A stretch of DNA of 64,000 bases, taken from the NCBI RefSeq assembly GCF_902148855.1, contig NC_043962.1, forward strand, positions 27,527,610 through 27,591,609, written 5' to 3'. Positions 30,607-44,100 of this stretch are shown piece by piece. How positions within the stretch are numbered: position 1 is the stretch's first letter; each line of letters begins with the position of its first letter. The translations under genes and the position numbers were made by a program. Source of the DNA: Sphaeramia orbicularis. Its lineage: Eukaryota > Chordata > Actinopteri > Kurtiformes > Apogonidae. A model generated the notes under the pieces. The model was given only the letters and a program-made list of their open reading frames with translations. It was not told where the DNA came from and made no database searches.

Positions 30607-31372
30607 CAGTGAGTCTCTCTATAACTCTACAAATGAGAGACGTTCTTATATGGGCAAAACATTTCATTTGAGTGGGAGCGAGGGAGATCACAGACCACAA
30701 ACAAACACAGTAAGACACACCCTGCAGGCTTAGTAGGACATAAATAGCCTATGTGGGATATCCAGGATTCATTCACACATATACACAGGATGGCTCCCTG
30801 ACATGCGCAACTCTTGGCATCACGTGACGCAGCAGAAGTCCTAATTATTATTATATCAGACACATTCTCCACCACAATAAAACACATCCCTCCCCCCACA
30901 TTCTAATTATTAAAATGCCGTGCGCGCAAACTCCAGAGTGCTGTCTGTGCGATAGAATTGGGTCACTTGGCCACTGGGGATTATTCTCCCGACCCACTCG
31001 GTCACCACACGCACTGGGACAGTCTTTTTTTAAAATTTATTTAGTGGTGGCCAAAAATCAGCCAGAAATCATCCGTGGAGCATTTCAGAATGTGTTGCTT
31101 TGAGGAGGATCACTGGGGTTGTGTCCCAGGCGCTCAACACGACTCTGCATTTGGGACACCGTCCTGTATAATTTCATTCACTATATAGTAAGATGCTCAC
31201 ACACGAATGCGCATGCACCTAAAGCTCACACACGTTCAGACACACACCACAGGATGGATGATCTCTAACGGGAGACCAGAGTAGTTTGTCGGTTCAGACT
31301 CACCCAGAATATGAGGTTGAAGGCAAACATTAGGTATTTAATGCACATCTCTCCTCCCGAAAGCGCAGCCAT
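25312..31372 (-). CDS. cd9: CD9 tetraspanin
   Basis: Minus-strand exons 31304-31372, 27745-27847, 27477-27574, 26946-27020, 26511-26612, 25947-26036, 25502-25585 and 25312-25377 join in phase to 228 residues, the same length as human CD9. Exon 1 is [19 protein letters not shown] with TM1 beginning. TM2 is [20 protein letters not shown] and TM3 is [19 protein letters not shown]. The large loop carries the CCG signature (LNCCGPTG) and a later CP pair. TM4 ends [16 protein letters not shown], close to human MILCCAIRRNREMV. Juxtamembrane cysteines suit palmitoylation. CD9 organises membrane microdomains with integrins and acts in cell fusion and platelets (family knowledge). Exon 2 can instead be joined to an alternative first exon at 28955-29020. 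VWF follows on the other strand, as in the human block. Confidence 0.93.
28955..29020 (-). CDS. cd9: Alternative first coding exon of cd9
   Basis: Within cd9 intron 1 a second exon reads [20 protein letters not shown] then FW and ends in TGG followed by GTAGGT. It ends in the same phase as exon 31304-31372 and encodes the same protein segment (cytosolic N-tail plus half of TM1). Splicing to 27847 gives a 227-residue CD9. An in-frame ATG two codons upstream (29026) is also possible. Both versions keep the cysteine before KYLMF. Conservation of coding sequence argues for use through a second promoter. Confidence 0.75.
30570..30604. repeat. (CA)n microsatellite
   Basis: About 17 CA dinucleotides lie in cd9 intron 1. 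No gene overlaps it. Confidence 0.95.
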
Positions 31373-31469
31373 GGTGGTCCTCGGGCTGTGAGTCACACTA
31401 CACTGGTAATACCTACTCGAACCGACAGCAGAACAGACCTTCTAAATAACAGTCAGTATGCAGAATGAG

Positions 31470-31545
31470 GTTATTTGCCGACGCGCCGGCACTGATACGC
31501 GCGTCGTGCGGTGCGCGCCTCAAGTGGTCCGCCCCCACATAACGG
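31470..31545 (-). promoter_or_regulatory. CpG-rich promoter region of cd9 exon 1
   Basis: About 100-170 bp upstream of the cd9 ATG, CpG dinucleotides are dense (GACGCGCCGGC, ACGCGCGTCGTGCGGTGCGC) against an AT-rich background. This fits a CpG-type promoter for the distal first exon. The alternative exon at 28955 has no such island. Confidence 0.5.
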
Positions 31546-32173
31546 ACTGCACAGGAGTAGATGATGTGGAGCGTCTTCCTTCCCTTTCCTTTCATCTACT
31601 ATTTGAGGATATTCAGCTCTTTTTGGGGCTTTACTAAACTTTCATTTCTTTAAATGGTTGTACAACTTTTTTTTGTTTGACTTTTCAGTGATTCATGTCT
31701 TTATTTTTTAATCACTACACAATCATTGTATTAGTCTCAACTCTATTTTATTTTTGTTCTCATTAGATTTGAGACGCCATAACACAGCACTTTACTTTAT
31801 TTCTTAAAACAACAATGCACTGAAGCTCAGCTCTGTCTGCTATGAGCAAGTTTCTGCAGCACCACAGGCAGTGCGGTGACGTAATTCTCCCAGAATAAGA
31901 AAAGCGCGTTCACGGCTTCAATATACTGTACATGAATGAACACGATGGACGAGCTGCATCTCTCTACCACACAGGAAGGAACGACACAGTGCACACAGAA
32001 TGTTATTTCTATTAAAAGCACCAGAGTGCATTTTAAGCATTACTTTGGCATAAGTTTTGTGCAGTGCATCAAGCTTTCTTCAATGGATTTCTGCTGCAGT
32101 GTGCATCCTTTTAGATCCACTACTTACAAAATTAGGCATTTTGTTTTGATGATTAAAGTTAGTCTTGGTTGTA
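31546..32173. other. Intergenic, cd9 to vwf, part 1
   Basis: No gene or clear repeat was recognised. cd9 and vwf are divergently transcribed on either side. Confidence 0.4.
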
Positions 32174-32723
32174 CAGGGTGGGGAAGCAAAATTTACAATG
32201 AACATGTAGTTGTTTTTTCTCAGCAGGCACTACGTCAATTGTTTTGAAACCAAGCATATATTGATGTCATAATCATACCTAACACTATTATCCATACCTT
32301 TTCAGAAACTTTTGCCCATATGAGTAATCAGGAAAGCAAACGTCAAAGAGTGTGTGATTTGCTGAATGCACTCGTCACACCAAAGGAGATTTCAAAAATA
32401 GTTGGAGTGTCCATAAAGACTGTTTATAATGTAAAGAAGAGAATGACTATGAGCAAAACTATTACGAGAAAGTCTGGAAGATACTATTAAAGAAGAATGG
32501 GAGAAGTTGTCACCCGAATATTTGAGGAACACTTGCGCAAGTTTCAGGAAGCGTGTGAAAGCAGTTATGGAGAAAGAAGGAGGATACATAGAATAAAAAC
32601 ATTTTCTATTATGTAAATTTTCTTGTGGCAAATAAATTCTCATGACTTTCAATAAACTAATTGGTCAAACACTGTCTTTCAATCCCTGCCTCAAAATATT
32701 GTAAATTTTGCTTCCCCACCCTG
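32174..32723 (+). mobile_element. Internally deleted mariner/Tc1-superfamily transposon
   Basis: The inverted termini match over about 26 bp: CAGGGTGGGGAAGCAAAATT at the left and AATTTTGCTTCCCCACCCTG at the right, flanked by TA on each side. The interior keeps an N-terminal helix-turn-helix piece (SKRQRVCDLLNALVTPKEIS, IVGVSIKTVYNVKKRM) and the transposase C-terminus (EEWEKLSPEYLRNTCASFRK, KAVMEKEGGYIE). The catalytic core between them is missing. The copy is 550 bp and non-autonomous. Confidence 0.88.
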
Positions 32724-32879
32724 TATAGAAGAAAACAGGATTCTAACCTTCTGCTAATGTTACATCCAACTCATTGGTTTTGCCAATACTTTTAACTAAG
32801 AGCTATAAAGCATTGTATTAATCCCTACTGATTTTTTTTAATCATTACTGTTTTGTACTTCATTTAGAAGCTAATGTCT

Positions 32880-33185
32880 ACAAACAATTTTTTTTTAATC
32901 TCTGTCCAGCACCTTATGTTGATGTGTTTCTTTCATCTGATAGTTTATTTAAATCCAGGTTAAAGACCCACCTGTTCTCAGCTGCATTTGAATAGAGTTT
33001 TTATTCTTTTAAGCTTAAAGTTTTTATCTGTTTTATCTACTTATCTGTTTTATCTATTTACATACTTTTTATTGCTTTTGCTGTAATGCTTTTAATGTTT
33101 TATGTAAAGCACTTTGAATTGTCTTGTACATGAAATGTGCTAGATAAATAAACCTGCCTTGCTTTGCCTTACCTTGATAAAACAT
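32880..33185 (+). mobile_element. Probable LINE 3' tail fragment
   Basis: The stretch AGGTTAAAGACCCACCTGTT is followed by GTAAAGCACTTTGAATTGTC and GTGCTAGATAAATAAACCTG, ending in short CTTGC repeats. This resembles 3' ends of common fish LINEs. No coding part is recognisable. The family is not assigned. Confidence 0.5.
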
Positions 33186-34040
33186 CCACTTCTTTTGCAG
33201 AAAACTGCATGACATTTGCTCCATATCTATATGCATTGGCTTCCTCTTAATTCACATTCACAACTACTTCATAAATTGTTACAAAATCACTTTATTGACG
33301 GACAAAAAGGTCTATACTTTGTTTTGTTTATGACTTATATCAAGGACATTTCTGAGACTGTGCAGTTTTATCTTGAGACAACACCTGCCTTCATCCATTA
33401 CAACGGTGGCTGACTATGTAAACTGACTGTCACTAGAGCCGTAACAGATATGGCGTGTACTGTGAGGGGAATGCATGTGGAATATAATGTAAATAGCTTA
33501 ACCTGACAACAAAAGGAATGTATGGCTTCTGTCCATTGGGAGTTGTTTTACACAGCAGGAGAATAGCCTAAAATGGATAGAAATATGGGAATAGATCTCT
33601 TTTAACTCTGTAGAAGTGGGTGTACTTCCATTAAATCACAGAAGACATATTACTAGCTACACAAACCCATTTACATGTTTTTGGTAAGTCTGCCTGATTA
33701 GGCCTCTGCTGAAGTGGGCGTTGCATCCAAGCACATTAAGTCAAAGGTCTCATCTATTAGGGAACACATTCCCAGTGTGTGTCATTTTTATGCAGCTTAA
33801 TCACATGTGTGTGTATGTGGCAAAACCAAAGCAGTATTATTGCGTGAGATATCTTCAGTAACAGTGTTTTCACAAGCATTGTTTGGGTTGGCACTGTTAC
33901 AGTTGCGTATGTGTCGACTAATCACTCAGCCAGGCGATCAGTGGGCATATCCTGGTATTGTGTGTCTGAGTGTGTTTGATGGTGTCAGTCCACAGCCACC
34001 GATTTGTGGACAGAATAATAGACTGCCTCTCTTGACATAA
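33186..34040. other. Intergenic, upstream of vwf
   Basis: No exon was recognised. The region may hold vwf enhancers. Short open frames look random. Confidence 0.4.
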
Positions 34041-34112
34041 CCTGATAAGGGGAGGGGTCTTTGGGGAAAGCCAATAAGAGGTGGCCCGGGGGATTTTCTT
34101 GTCTATAAAATA
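34041..34112 (+). promoter_or_regulatory. Candidate vwf core promoter (GATA, CCAAT and TATA motifs)
   Basis: A GATA motif (CTGATAAGG, about 34042), a CCAAT box (about 34071) and a TATA box (CTATAAAATAG, about 34103) are spaced as in a TATA promoter. They lie about 300 bp before the vwf ATG. Human VWF also starts with a noncoding exon, and its endothelial promoter uses GATA and NF-Y sites (established knowledge). The transcription start is inferred near 34135. Confidence 0.5.
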
Positions 34113-34404
34113 GAATGTCCAGTGTGGGGTCGTGTCTGTGTGTTCTGCAAAGTCTTTGACCCTCTTGTCAGTTGAAGTTTTGTTTGACGCAGACTTTGTA
34201 TCAACCATGCCGTGACTATTTAAAGTGTAGCATTTGGGTTTTTTCATTTTGGACTGCATTTTCTTTGCATATCTGTGAATTAGCTGATTCTGGAGCCATG
34301 GAGGTAGTAGGAGTCACTGGAGTTTGACAATATAGTTGGTACAGGTGACAACAGTATTGAAAAGTGTATTTATGTTTATGTTGTAGGTGTGTAGGAGAAG
34401 ATGC

Positions 34405-36580
34405 ATGGTACAATTGTGGATTCTCTTGCACTTGACAGGTGAGTTTCACGCCAGATGTCCATATTGTTTTTGTGCTATGACAAAAAAACACAGTAATTCA
34501 CAGACATCCTCTTTTTTTCCCTATGTCTAATATGGATTGTATATTTATGTATTTTGGGTGTTTTCAGCTTGTGTGGCAGCTATGAAGGGAAGGTGCAGTC
34601 TGTTCGGGCGTCACTATGTTCATACGTTCGATGGGGTTTTGTATGAGTTTCCTGGAGACTGCAGCTACCTCCTGGCTGGAGACTGCAACCATCACTCCTT
34701 CACACTGCTTGGTGAGTCATACTCAGACAATTCAGTAAAGAAACAAAGACATCAGGATTGTGACACTGTCTACACTTGTTTGTGTAGGTAGTGCATTATT
34801 GTATCAGTCCTGCCACTGACATTGTTTTGAATATGTATGTTAAAAATAGTGTTTTTATATTGGACCATCAAAATAAGTTTCATTTTATTTTCCACAGATT
34901 CAACCCAGTCTTGACGTAGCCTAGCCCTGTTTATTATAGCAATGTCAGGAAAGTGTCTATGTTGATCTACAGGTGACCTTGTCAATGGTAAAAGAACTGG
35001 AGTTACTCTGTTTGTTGGGGATGCTTTTGAGCTGCATCTGTCTGTCGATGGACTACTAACCCAAGGAGAAAAAATGTAAGCAGATGTGAAGTCAAATGTC
35101 AATATTCAGTTATGTTTGTCACATTTTCAAGTTTGTGTATCTGCTTTTTTTTTTTTAGCCTCTCTTTGCCCTACGCTTCTCATGCTGTGTTTGCGGGCTC
35201 AGAGGTGGGCTTTTACAAACTTTGGAGTGAAGAGTTTGGCTTCACTGTTACCATTGATAACGCAGCCAACATTGCCTTGACACTGGCCAAACATCATGCT
35301 AACCGCACCTGTGGCCTCTGTGGCAACTTCAACACCCTATCAGCTGATGAATACACCGCCCAAGAAGGTAAGCGCATGCAGAGAAATGAGTAGAGTCAAC
35401 AGTTTTAACTTTGTGCGTATGTGTTTATGCGGAGGTTTTAAGGTGAAACTAGGGAGAGTTCATGATTACTGGAATCTAGGAAATGATCTGAGTCACCAGT
35501 ACTGAGAAACAGGAAGAGTAGCAGCTCAGAACAGGAAAAGATAACAACATTGAAGAAGCAAAAGAAACAGTCATGGTAGGATGAGATTAAGGAGAAATCC
35601 ATCAACTCATTTGTGTTTGTGTTTTCAGGATTCCTCACAGAGGACAGTTATGATTTTGCCAACTCATGGGCAGTGAAGGGGGCTGGTCAGTCATGTCAGC
35701 GTGTCACAACTCCCAGCCAGTCCTGCAACAGCACAAAACAGACTTCAGAGGTGAGAGGGCAATTCTTGTACATATATCTCCCAGTCAGACAACCGAATGT
35801 GAATGTATCTATATATTTATTTATCGATGTATTTAGTGTTTCTATTACAGCGATTATTATTGCATTATCATTATTATTCTTCTCTTTTTACTCTTTATGT
35901 TATTGAAAGAAATGATGTTAATAGATATTTAACTATCATTTCTTTTACTTCTATGTCATTTTTATTTATCTCTCTACTTCATGGAGGGTATGCAAATGAC
36001 ATTCTTTTATTTTGTTTAAAGTACAACTAAGTCAAGGTGAGGTCATTCTACATTCTATAAGCCCTTTGGGTTTCCGACCTCACCTGCACATTTTCATACC
36101 CTTCTCTCTATCAAGAGAGATATGTACATGTATTTGTCTTATTTTATACTGTATGTGCAAATTAAAAAAAATGTGTTACTACATTTCTTTGTCTGTATAA
36201 AATCTGTCATTCAGAAAAGCAGTAGAAAGAAGGTTAGCACATATTAAGGCTTAATATGGTCTGAACTCCTGATGCCAAAGCAGCAAACTTATTGCTGTAG
36301 GAAAAGATCAAGTGTTAATAATAAAACCAGACGAAACACACTTCTATTCAAGTGTCACAGTGATAGTGGAAGAGTAGGCACAGTATCATGACACTGAAAA
36401 TGAACTAACTAAATGGAATCCATAGTTTTTTTTAACACCTGTGCTTATCCTTTTGTGAAATGTTAATATGACTCTGTGAAAAGGCTTTTGAGAGAATATT
36501 ATCTTCACTGTGCATTTGTTCATTATTTCTTTCTCCTTGCATTGCTTTTTTATCAAGTACATCATCATTTTGACCTCCAG

Positions 36581-36625
<45 letters not shown>

Positions 36626-38069
36626 TATTATATATAAATGTGATTTCAAGCAGAACAGGGTATCTCAGCAGAACAATCTTTTGAAGTGTCAACTCATTTT
36701 TATTATCTATTGGATGTTTGGATTGTATTTTTCCTACATTCATCTTTCTTTTACTAAAACCCTTAGCATATGTCTTATTTTAATGGGTTTTAATGGATCT
36801 CTTTAAAACTAAACAGCTAATAAGCAGACTGATATGGCAGGGGTGGATGAAACTGTACAATCTTTATAGCTGTAGTGGGTGAGATGGACAAGAAAACATC
36901 AGCCAGGTTTAGAGAGAACATTTTGTATCATAGAAACACCCACATGTGAGAAGATGGTGAAAATTACATGCTACTCTGTAACCACGGTGTCATTAGCATT
37001 TTCTCAGTCACTGTATGACTGTTATATTCCCTGCATTTCTGTCACCTTTCCAATGTAACTAATGCTCTTCCAGCATTCGACTATGACTGAGTCAAAATTT
37101 TAATTTAAGACTCTCAGAGGAAATCAAAGACATATACTGCCAGTATTTCCTTGCCTATTTTCTACTAGTCTTACATTTATCTCTTTGTTTCTGTTTCTCA
37201 GCTATTTATAGGTTTTCCCCAAACAGTCCCATTCCTCTCATAACATTTTTATTTTTCTTACTAGCACAAACCACCATTTCATCCTTATATTTTAATGAAC
37301 TGCCAAGAAATTACAAAGTTTGAATACCAGTGTATAGGCTCATTTTTAAGCATAAACAACACTTTGTATATTTTCTCATTTTACCTCCTGTATTTAACAT
37401 GTTTTTATTCGTGTTTATATAGATTTTGTCCAGCTGCAGTGTTCTGCAGAAGTCTACTGTATTTCTGCATTGTGCCCACCTGGTCTCTCCTGAGGCCTTC
37501 CTGATGCTGTGTCAGGAGGAAGCGTGTCACTGTGACCAGGAGAATGGCGTGGACTGCTTCTGTCCGGTCTTGCTGGAGTATGCGCGCACATGCCAAGCAC
37601 ATGGGATTGTTCTGCACGGCTGGCTTGAAGAAAGCAAATGCTGTAAGCCTACGGTTCAGTTTTGGATCTGCAAAGTACTATGAAGTTGCCTTAATAATGT
37701 TTATATGTCTGTTTGTGTATAGTCCCCAAGTGTCCAATTGGGATGAAGTACAGTGAATGCACCAAGTCTTGTTCCACCACGTGCCATAGTCTAAACATCC
37801 AGGAAGTCTGTAAAGATGAGTGCATAGATGGTTGCACATGCCCAGGTAAGACCTAATCCTCCATAGCGCCCTCATTTTTTTTTTTTTTTTTTTTTAATTT
37901 CTCTCCTGATGTATTTCAGAAAGAGCACCATGAGTATTTGTGTTTCAGTTGGTAAGGTTTTAGATGGCAATCGCTGTGTGGAGGTGTCTCAGTGTTCCTG
38001 TGTGCACATGGGACGGCATTTCCCTCCTGGATCCACTATTTCTCAGGACTGCAACACCTGGTGAGTGGG

Positions 38070-38126
<57 letters not shown>

Positions 38127-41100
38127 GGGGGGCCCTAGATTGCCTAGATGGCTGGAGAGTCAGTTTATGACTGAAGGGTTGCCGGTTGCTGGGTTGCTGG
38201 TTCAATTCCCTGGACTGGTTGGCTGATGTGCCCTTGAGCAAGGCACTTAACCCCATTTTCTCCTCAGGCGCCTGACATGGCAAGCCCACAGCTCATGCAG
38301 TGTGTGTGATGCATGATTTAGTGATGGGTTAAAGGCAGAAGACAAATTTCGGTGTGTGGTGCATGTTTACATGTGTGAAAAACTACTACTGACAAAATAA
38401 TGATTCTATTCTGTTCTGTATACATATACATATACATACACATACATAAATAATGCCGTGTATGATCTACAATATCTTTTTCTTGCAGTGTGTGTCGTCA
38501 TGGTTCCTGGGAGTGCACCAATGAAGGCTGTCCCGGTGAGAATATGTAAAAGAGTCAGTTCAGTGACGTGTAAATTTTGCTGGTGTGAGTCCTGTGTCTG
38601 TCAAATATTGCCCTTTTGCCCTTGTCTCCTCTGTAGGAGAGTGTTTAGTGCTCGGTCAATCTCACTTCAAGACCTTTGACAACAAGTTCTTTACCTTCAC
38701 TGGCCACTGTCAATATTTGCTTGCAAGGGACTGCACGGATCAAGAGTTTTCTGTCATCATTGAGAATGTGCAGGTAGTTTTTTATAACTGCAAAGATCAA
38801 TGGTTCTCAAGGCACTTGTCATCTGAAGTATTGGGCTGTTTTGTTTTAGTGTGCTGATGATCAGAATGCAGTGTGCACACGTTCAGTGACTCTCAGCCTG
38901 CCCTCTCTGGAAAACATGTCAGTGAAGCTGAAACATGGGGGGATTGTCTCTGTCAACGGCATGGACATCCAGACCCCAATGAATCATGGTATGACAAATA
39001 AAAAGTAGTTATGCCTTGAGGTATGTACTGTACATTGAATGTACTGTACATTGAATTAAACAATTTTATCTTTGTGTTCAATTCTGTAGGCCGTCTGCAT
39101 ATCCAAAGATCTGTCCAGACATCTGTGCGAGTAAAGTTTGGAGACAACCTTCGACTGGACTGGGATGGGCGTGGCCGCTTGCTCTTAAAGGTGCAACAAG
39201 TTCAGTGAACAAAGATATAATATGTTTGTGGAAAAACTGAGAGAAGTTCTACATTGATCCCTTCACATTTTCTCAGCTGGGACCAAAATGGGTAGGACGC
39301 ACCTGTGGTCTCTGTGGTAACTACAACGGTAACCAAGGTGATGACTTCCTGTCTGGTTCTGGACTGGTTGAGGCGAGCCCTCAGGCATTTGGTCAGTCCT
39401 GGAGGATAAACGGAGACTGTGAATCTACCCACAAACCTGAGAGTGATCCATGTGCTATTAATCCCAAAAGAGGTATATGTACACACAGACACTGACAGAA
39501 ATGCACAACAGAAATGACCAAACACTTATCTCTAACTTTCTTATTCTCTTCAGTGCGTTTTGCAGAAGAGGCATGCTCAGTTATCATGTCTGAGGTGTTC
39601 AGCCCATGTCACTTTATGGTGAACCCGGGTCCGTTCCAGCGGTTCTGTCGTTATGATGTATGTGCATGTGGGGATGGTGAAGAGTGCCTCTGCTCTGCTC
39701 TGGCTGCCTATGCATCTGCCTGCTCAGCCAGAGGGGTGCTGCTCAACTGGAGATCTCCCTCACTTTGTGGTAACTCAAACCAAACAATATACAGTATATC
39801 TGTGCTTTTTATTAGGAGAGGAGATGAACAATTAACTGAAACAACAAAGGTGATAATGGTGAAATTTGTTCAAACAAACCATTGTAAATATTTATTGCAT
39901 ATTAATCAGCCATAACTGCACAGGCACAACTTTGTTTATATTACTAATATCAGCATAATATCAATGACTAACCTGCAAAATGAATTTATCTCAGCGTGAA
40001 TAGATATTTGCTGATAGTGTGTTGTGGTTTCACTTTGTCAGATATGGAGTGCTCCGGTGGCCAGGTTTATGAGGCATGTGGGAGTGTGTGTGACCGGACA
40101 TGCCGCTCTTTGTCTGGAGCTGAGGCAGGCTGTGAGGGTGAGAGAGGGTGTGAGGAAGGCTGTTTCTGTCCTGCTGGAAAGTACCTGAGTGACTCCGGAG
40201 AATGTGTGACTGCTGACCTGTGCACCTGCTTACATGATGGACAACTCTACCAACCTAACGATGTCTACGCTGATCACAACAGCATCTGGTCAGTGCTGGT
40301 GCATTCTGTACACAAGCAATGTTAAAACATAGTGCATACCGCTCATATGATGTGTGTGTTTTTGCTGGTGTGTGTAGTTACTGTGAGAACGGTGCCATGC
40401 GCTGCAGCTCTGCTGAAATGAGTACAATGCTGTCAGATCTTTTTTATGATGATGACCTGGCACCATCCAGAGGTAAGCCTGCACATATTTTTTTCCTTTA
40501 CTATTTCTTTCACTGTCTATGTAACCATTTGCAATTATTTCTTATAATATTAAATGTTCAGCCCCGTGATGAACTGGTGACATGTCCACGGTGTACCCCG
40601 CCTTCACCCATAAGTAGCTGGGATAGGCTGCAGTGACCCTAATGAGGATGAAACGGGTTCAGATAATGAATGAATGAATGAATTAATTAATATTAACCCA
40701 TAAAGGCCAAGTGTTACTTTTCTGTCAGTTCCCAAATGAAATGTTCTGTATATCTAACCATTCTTAAGTAATTTATCACCATTCATCATAATATTGTCCT
40801 CTGTATTTTTCATTTTATCAGTATAAATCTGGTATTTTCCTAAATTTAATTCACTGATCATGTAGATGTTCATAAAAGCTCAGATTAAAGTTGAGGATTA
40901 TTATATCAGAAACAGAGGAAACTGCCAAAAAAATTACTTTTTCAGTAAAATATATCATTAACTGAGCATAAACCAAGCATTTACATCCACTGTCACTGAG
41001 CAAACTCCATGGATTTTACTGGTGAATTAATGTTGAAGAAGATGATGGTGTTTCTCTGTTTGCTACGGAGCCTTTGAATGTCCAAATGGGTAATATCTGA

Positions 41101-44100
41101 TGACCATGAAAAGATGGCAAACTGCATTTTACATCAATTATTTACATGAATTTATAGGATTAATGGATCAACCAGTATTTAACATCTTAGATCAGTAAAT
41201 GGTTTTGGTCGATGATGGATGTTTGGGTCTTTATGGGTTAAACGTGAAATGTTGCTTGCTGCAAGAGCTGGGTTACAAGATTTAATGACCTTGCAGTTTG
41301 TCAGATAACACTCAACCCAATCAAACAAATAGAAAAGCCAGAGCATCAAACCAGTCAGTAGAATATATAATGTGGGCCAGTCTAATTAACCCCTAAGTGA
41401 AAAATAATTTCCAGCGAGAAATAACACATTAAGGTTTGTTTAAATACATCCTCTTCAAAATGCAGGATACATACAATATATTGTAAGCTTGACCATGTGC
41501 CACTGTTATTTAGTTGACACTTTATCCCAAAATATACAAAAAAAGTGTACACTGAATGTCAATATTAATATTTTGAGATGTAACTTTTTTTCATTTGTAT
41601 CTTGTAGTAATAAAGTAATTTGATATTCTGTGTGGCACACATTAGAGATACATTATATCAAAAGAAACTGTTTTGCTTTGCAGAGCGGCGGTCACCTCAG
41701 TGCCCTCCTCCACTGGTACGTACAGAATGTGGTGCTGGAGAAAGAGGCCTGGAGTGTGCCAGGACCTGCCAGAACCTGGACTTGCCCTGTGTCAGTCTTG
41801 CCTGCATCCCCGGCTGCCTCTGTCCTCCTGGCACAGTAGGTCGAGTGTGTGTGTATTGTAGACAAAGCTCCAAAACTCTAAACTGGGACTTGCTGATTGA
41901 TTAGTTAATTAATGTCAGGTACGCCACCGCAGAAGCTGCATCGCACCAGAGCAATGTCCCTGTTACCATAACAACAGGCCTTACGCAGCAGGACAGACGA
42001 TATCTGTGGACTGCAACACCTGGTAAAATGATCAGTTGCCTTCATAGTGATGAAAGGAAATACCTGCTTTCATAACAGGCATTTATTTTTGCTTTTACAG
42101 TGTGTGTGAGAACAGGAAGTGGAAATGCACAAATAAGGTGTGTGATGGCGTGTGCCGCACTGTCGGAGAGGGGCATTACATCACATTTGATGGCCTCAAA
42201 TACTCTTTCCCTGGTCTCTGCCAGTATGTCCTGGTCCAGGTAAAAGTCAGATCTTTATCCCGTCTAGTTTGCATGTCTTTCCCTTCCTGACTTTTTTTGT
42301 TTATCTTTGTCTTTTCTTTTGTTATGAACAGGATATGTGTAATGGAGAAGAGGGTTCATTTAGAGTGCTGGTAGAAAATGAGGCCTGTGGAATTGTGGGG
42401 CATCGCTGCGCAAAAGCTATCACCGTCTTTTACCAAGGAGGATTAATTGTAATGCAGCATGGGGAGGTAATACTAACCTGATGTTTTTTGTTTTTAATTC
42501 ATATTTATTTATTTATGATATATTTAGATTAGTCTCATGCAGGCACATATATTTATTTATGGCTTATTTGATAGGGACAGATACATGTACATAGATACAC
42601 TGAGAACTGCAATCAGTGTAAATAGCAAAAGAGGTAAGACCTGAGTACAGTTTGAAAGGAGTACAACAAAATATTTCTCATTAATTACAACCATTGATTA
42701 CAACAGGATGCAAAGATAAATGCCAAAACAAATCAGATTAAAAGTACAGGTTTTTTGCTGAACAAAACATCATTTTCTTCAAGGTCCTGAAGTTCTTAGC
42801 AGATTTTAGATGATCAAGCAGTAAGTTTCAGAGTTTTGCTTATTTGGCAAAGAGTGATGTTCTGAGCGAAAGTTTAACAGAATGAAACTTTGCAGTTGCC
42901 ACATGAAGGTAGATCTGCTTCAGCGCTATAGTTTATTTATGTATTTACAAAGAGGCTGTTGAGCAAGTTCACTCAAATATTGAAATACTAGGTTTATGTA
43001 GTTAAAATGAATAAAATTCACAAAACTTACCATTTTATGTTGGTTTTAAATGTAGCAATAAGGATATCTTCATATGTATTCATTCATTCATATTAATACA
43101 GACACTATGGATTTTAGTGTGGACTGTCTGGCCTGAGACCAGATAGTGTATATTAGGGGTGTCCAAATCCAGTCCTTGAGGGCCAGTATCCTGCATGTTT
43201 TAGATCTTTCCCTCTTCCAGCACACCTGGTTCAATTAATAATCAGCCCATCATCAACCTCTGCAGAAGCCTGATAACGATGTAATGGCTTCCAGGTGTGC
43301 TGAAAAAGGGAAATATCTAAAACATGCAGGATACCAGCCCTCGAGGACTGGATTTGGACACCCCTAATAGAGGGTAGAGGTTTCTATTATTGCAGTAGTA
43401 GTATATCCACTGTTAATACTTGTATTTGTAGTAGAGGTATTAACAGTTATGGACATTTGTTCTGGTTATTGGTAATTGTACTAGCACCAGCTGTTCTACT
43501 TTTTAACAGTTCTAGTTCAGTTTGCTGTGCAGCTATGTGTCTCCCCCTACTCCCCCCCTTCTCCCCCAATCTCCCTCTCTCTCTCTATCTCTCTCTCTTT
43601 TTCTTTTCCTTTACCCTCTCTCTTTAACTCCAACTGGTCAAGACAGACAACCATCCTCCAGGAGTCGGGGTCTGCTCCAGGTTTCTGCCTGTTAAAAGGA
43701 AGTTTTTGCTCACCACTGCCACCAAGTATTTGCTCCTGGAGGATGCTGTTGGGTGTCTGTACATTGGCTTGAGAGTCTGGTTTCAACCAGCTCTATATGT
43801 AAAGTGTCATGCGATAACTTTTGTTATGATTTGGCGCTATATAAATAAAATTTGATTGGTGATTGATAATTTGCAAATCACTTAACTTCATCCGATTACA
43901 ACGAGAAGTTTTTCTTGTTCTTTTACGACGTGCGCATTACTCTCTGTTTTTCTCTTGAATCAGGGTGGTAAGTAATGCTTTCTTACTTTTCAATCAGTTA
44001 GAAAACCTCCTACTGTTCCCCCTGTGTCTATTAGGTGAAGATGAAGAGGCCAGTGCTACAGGAGAAACAAGTGGAGATCATTCGATCCGGTCAATTCTAC

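Noticed and set aside
34537-34567. In-frame [15 protein letters not shown] as an alternative VWF signal peptide
   Set aside because: It runs through a standard acceptor (TTTTCAG), and the upstream exon from 34405 gives a better signal peptide with correct phase.
38069-38126. Regular repeat that might resemble a CRISPR-type array
   Set aside because: It is a simple hexanucleotide microsatellite without spacers, in a vertebrate intron.
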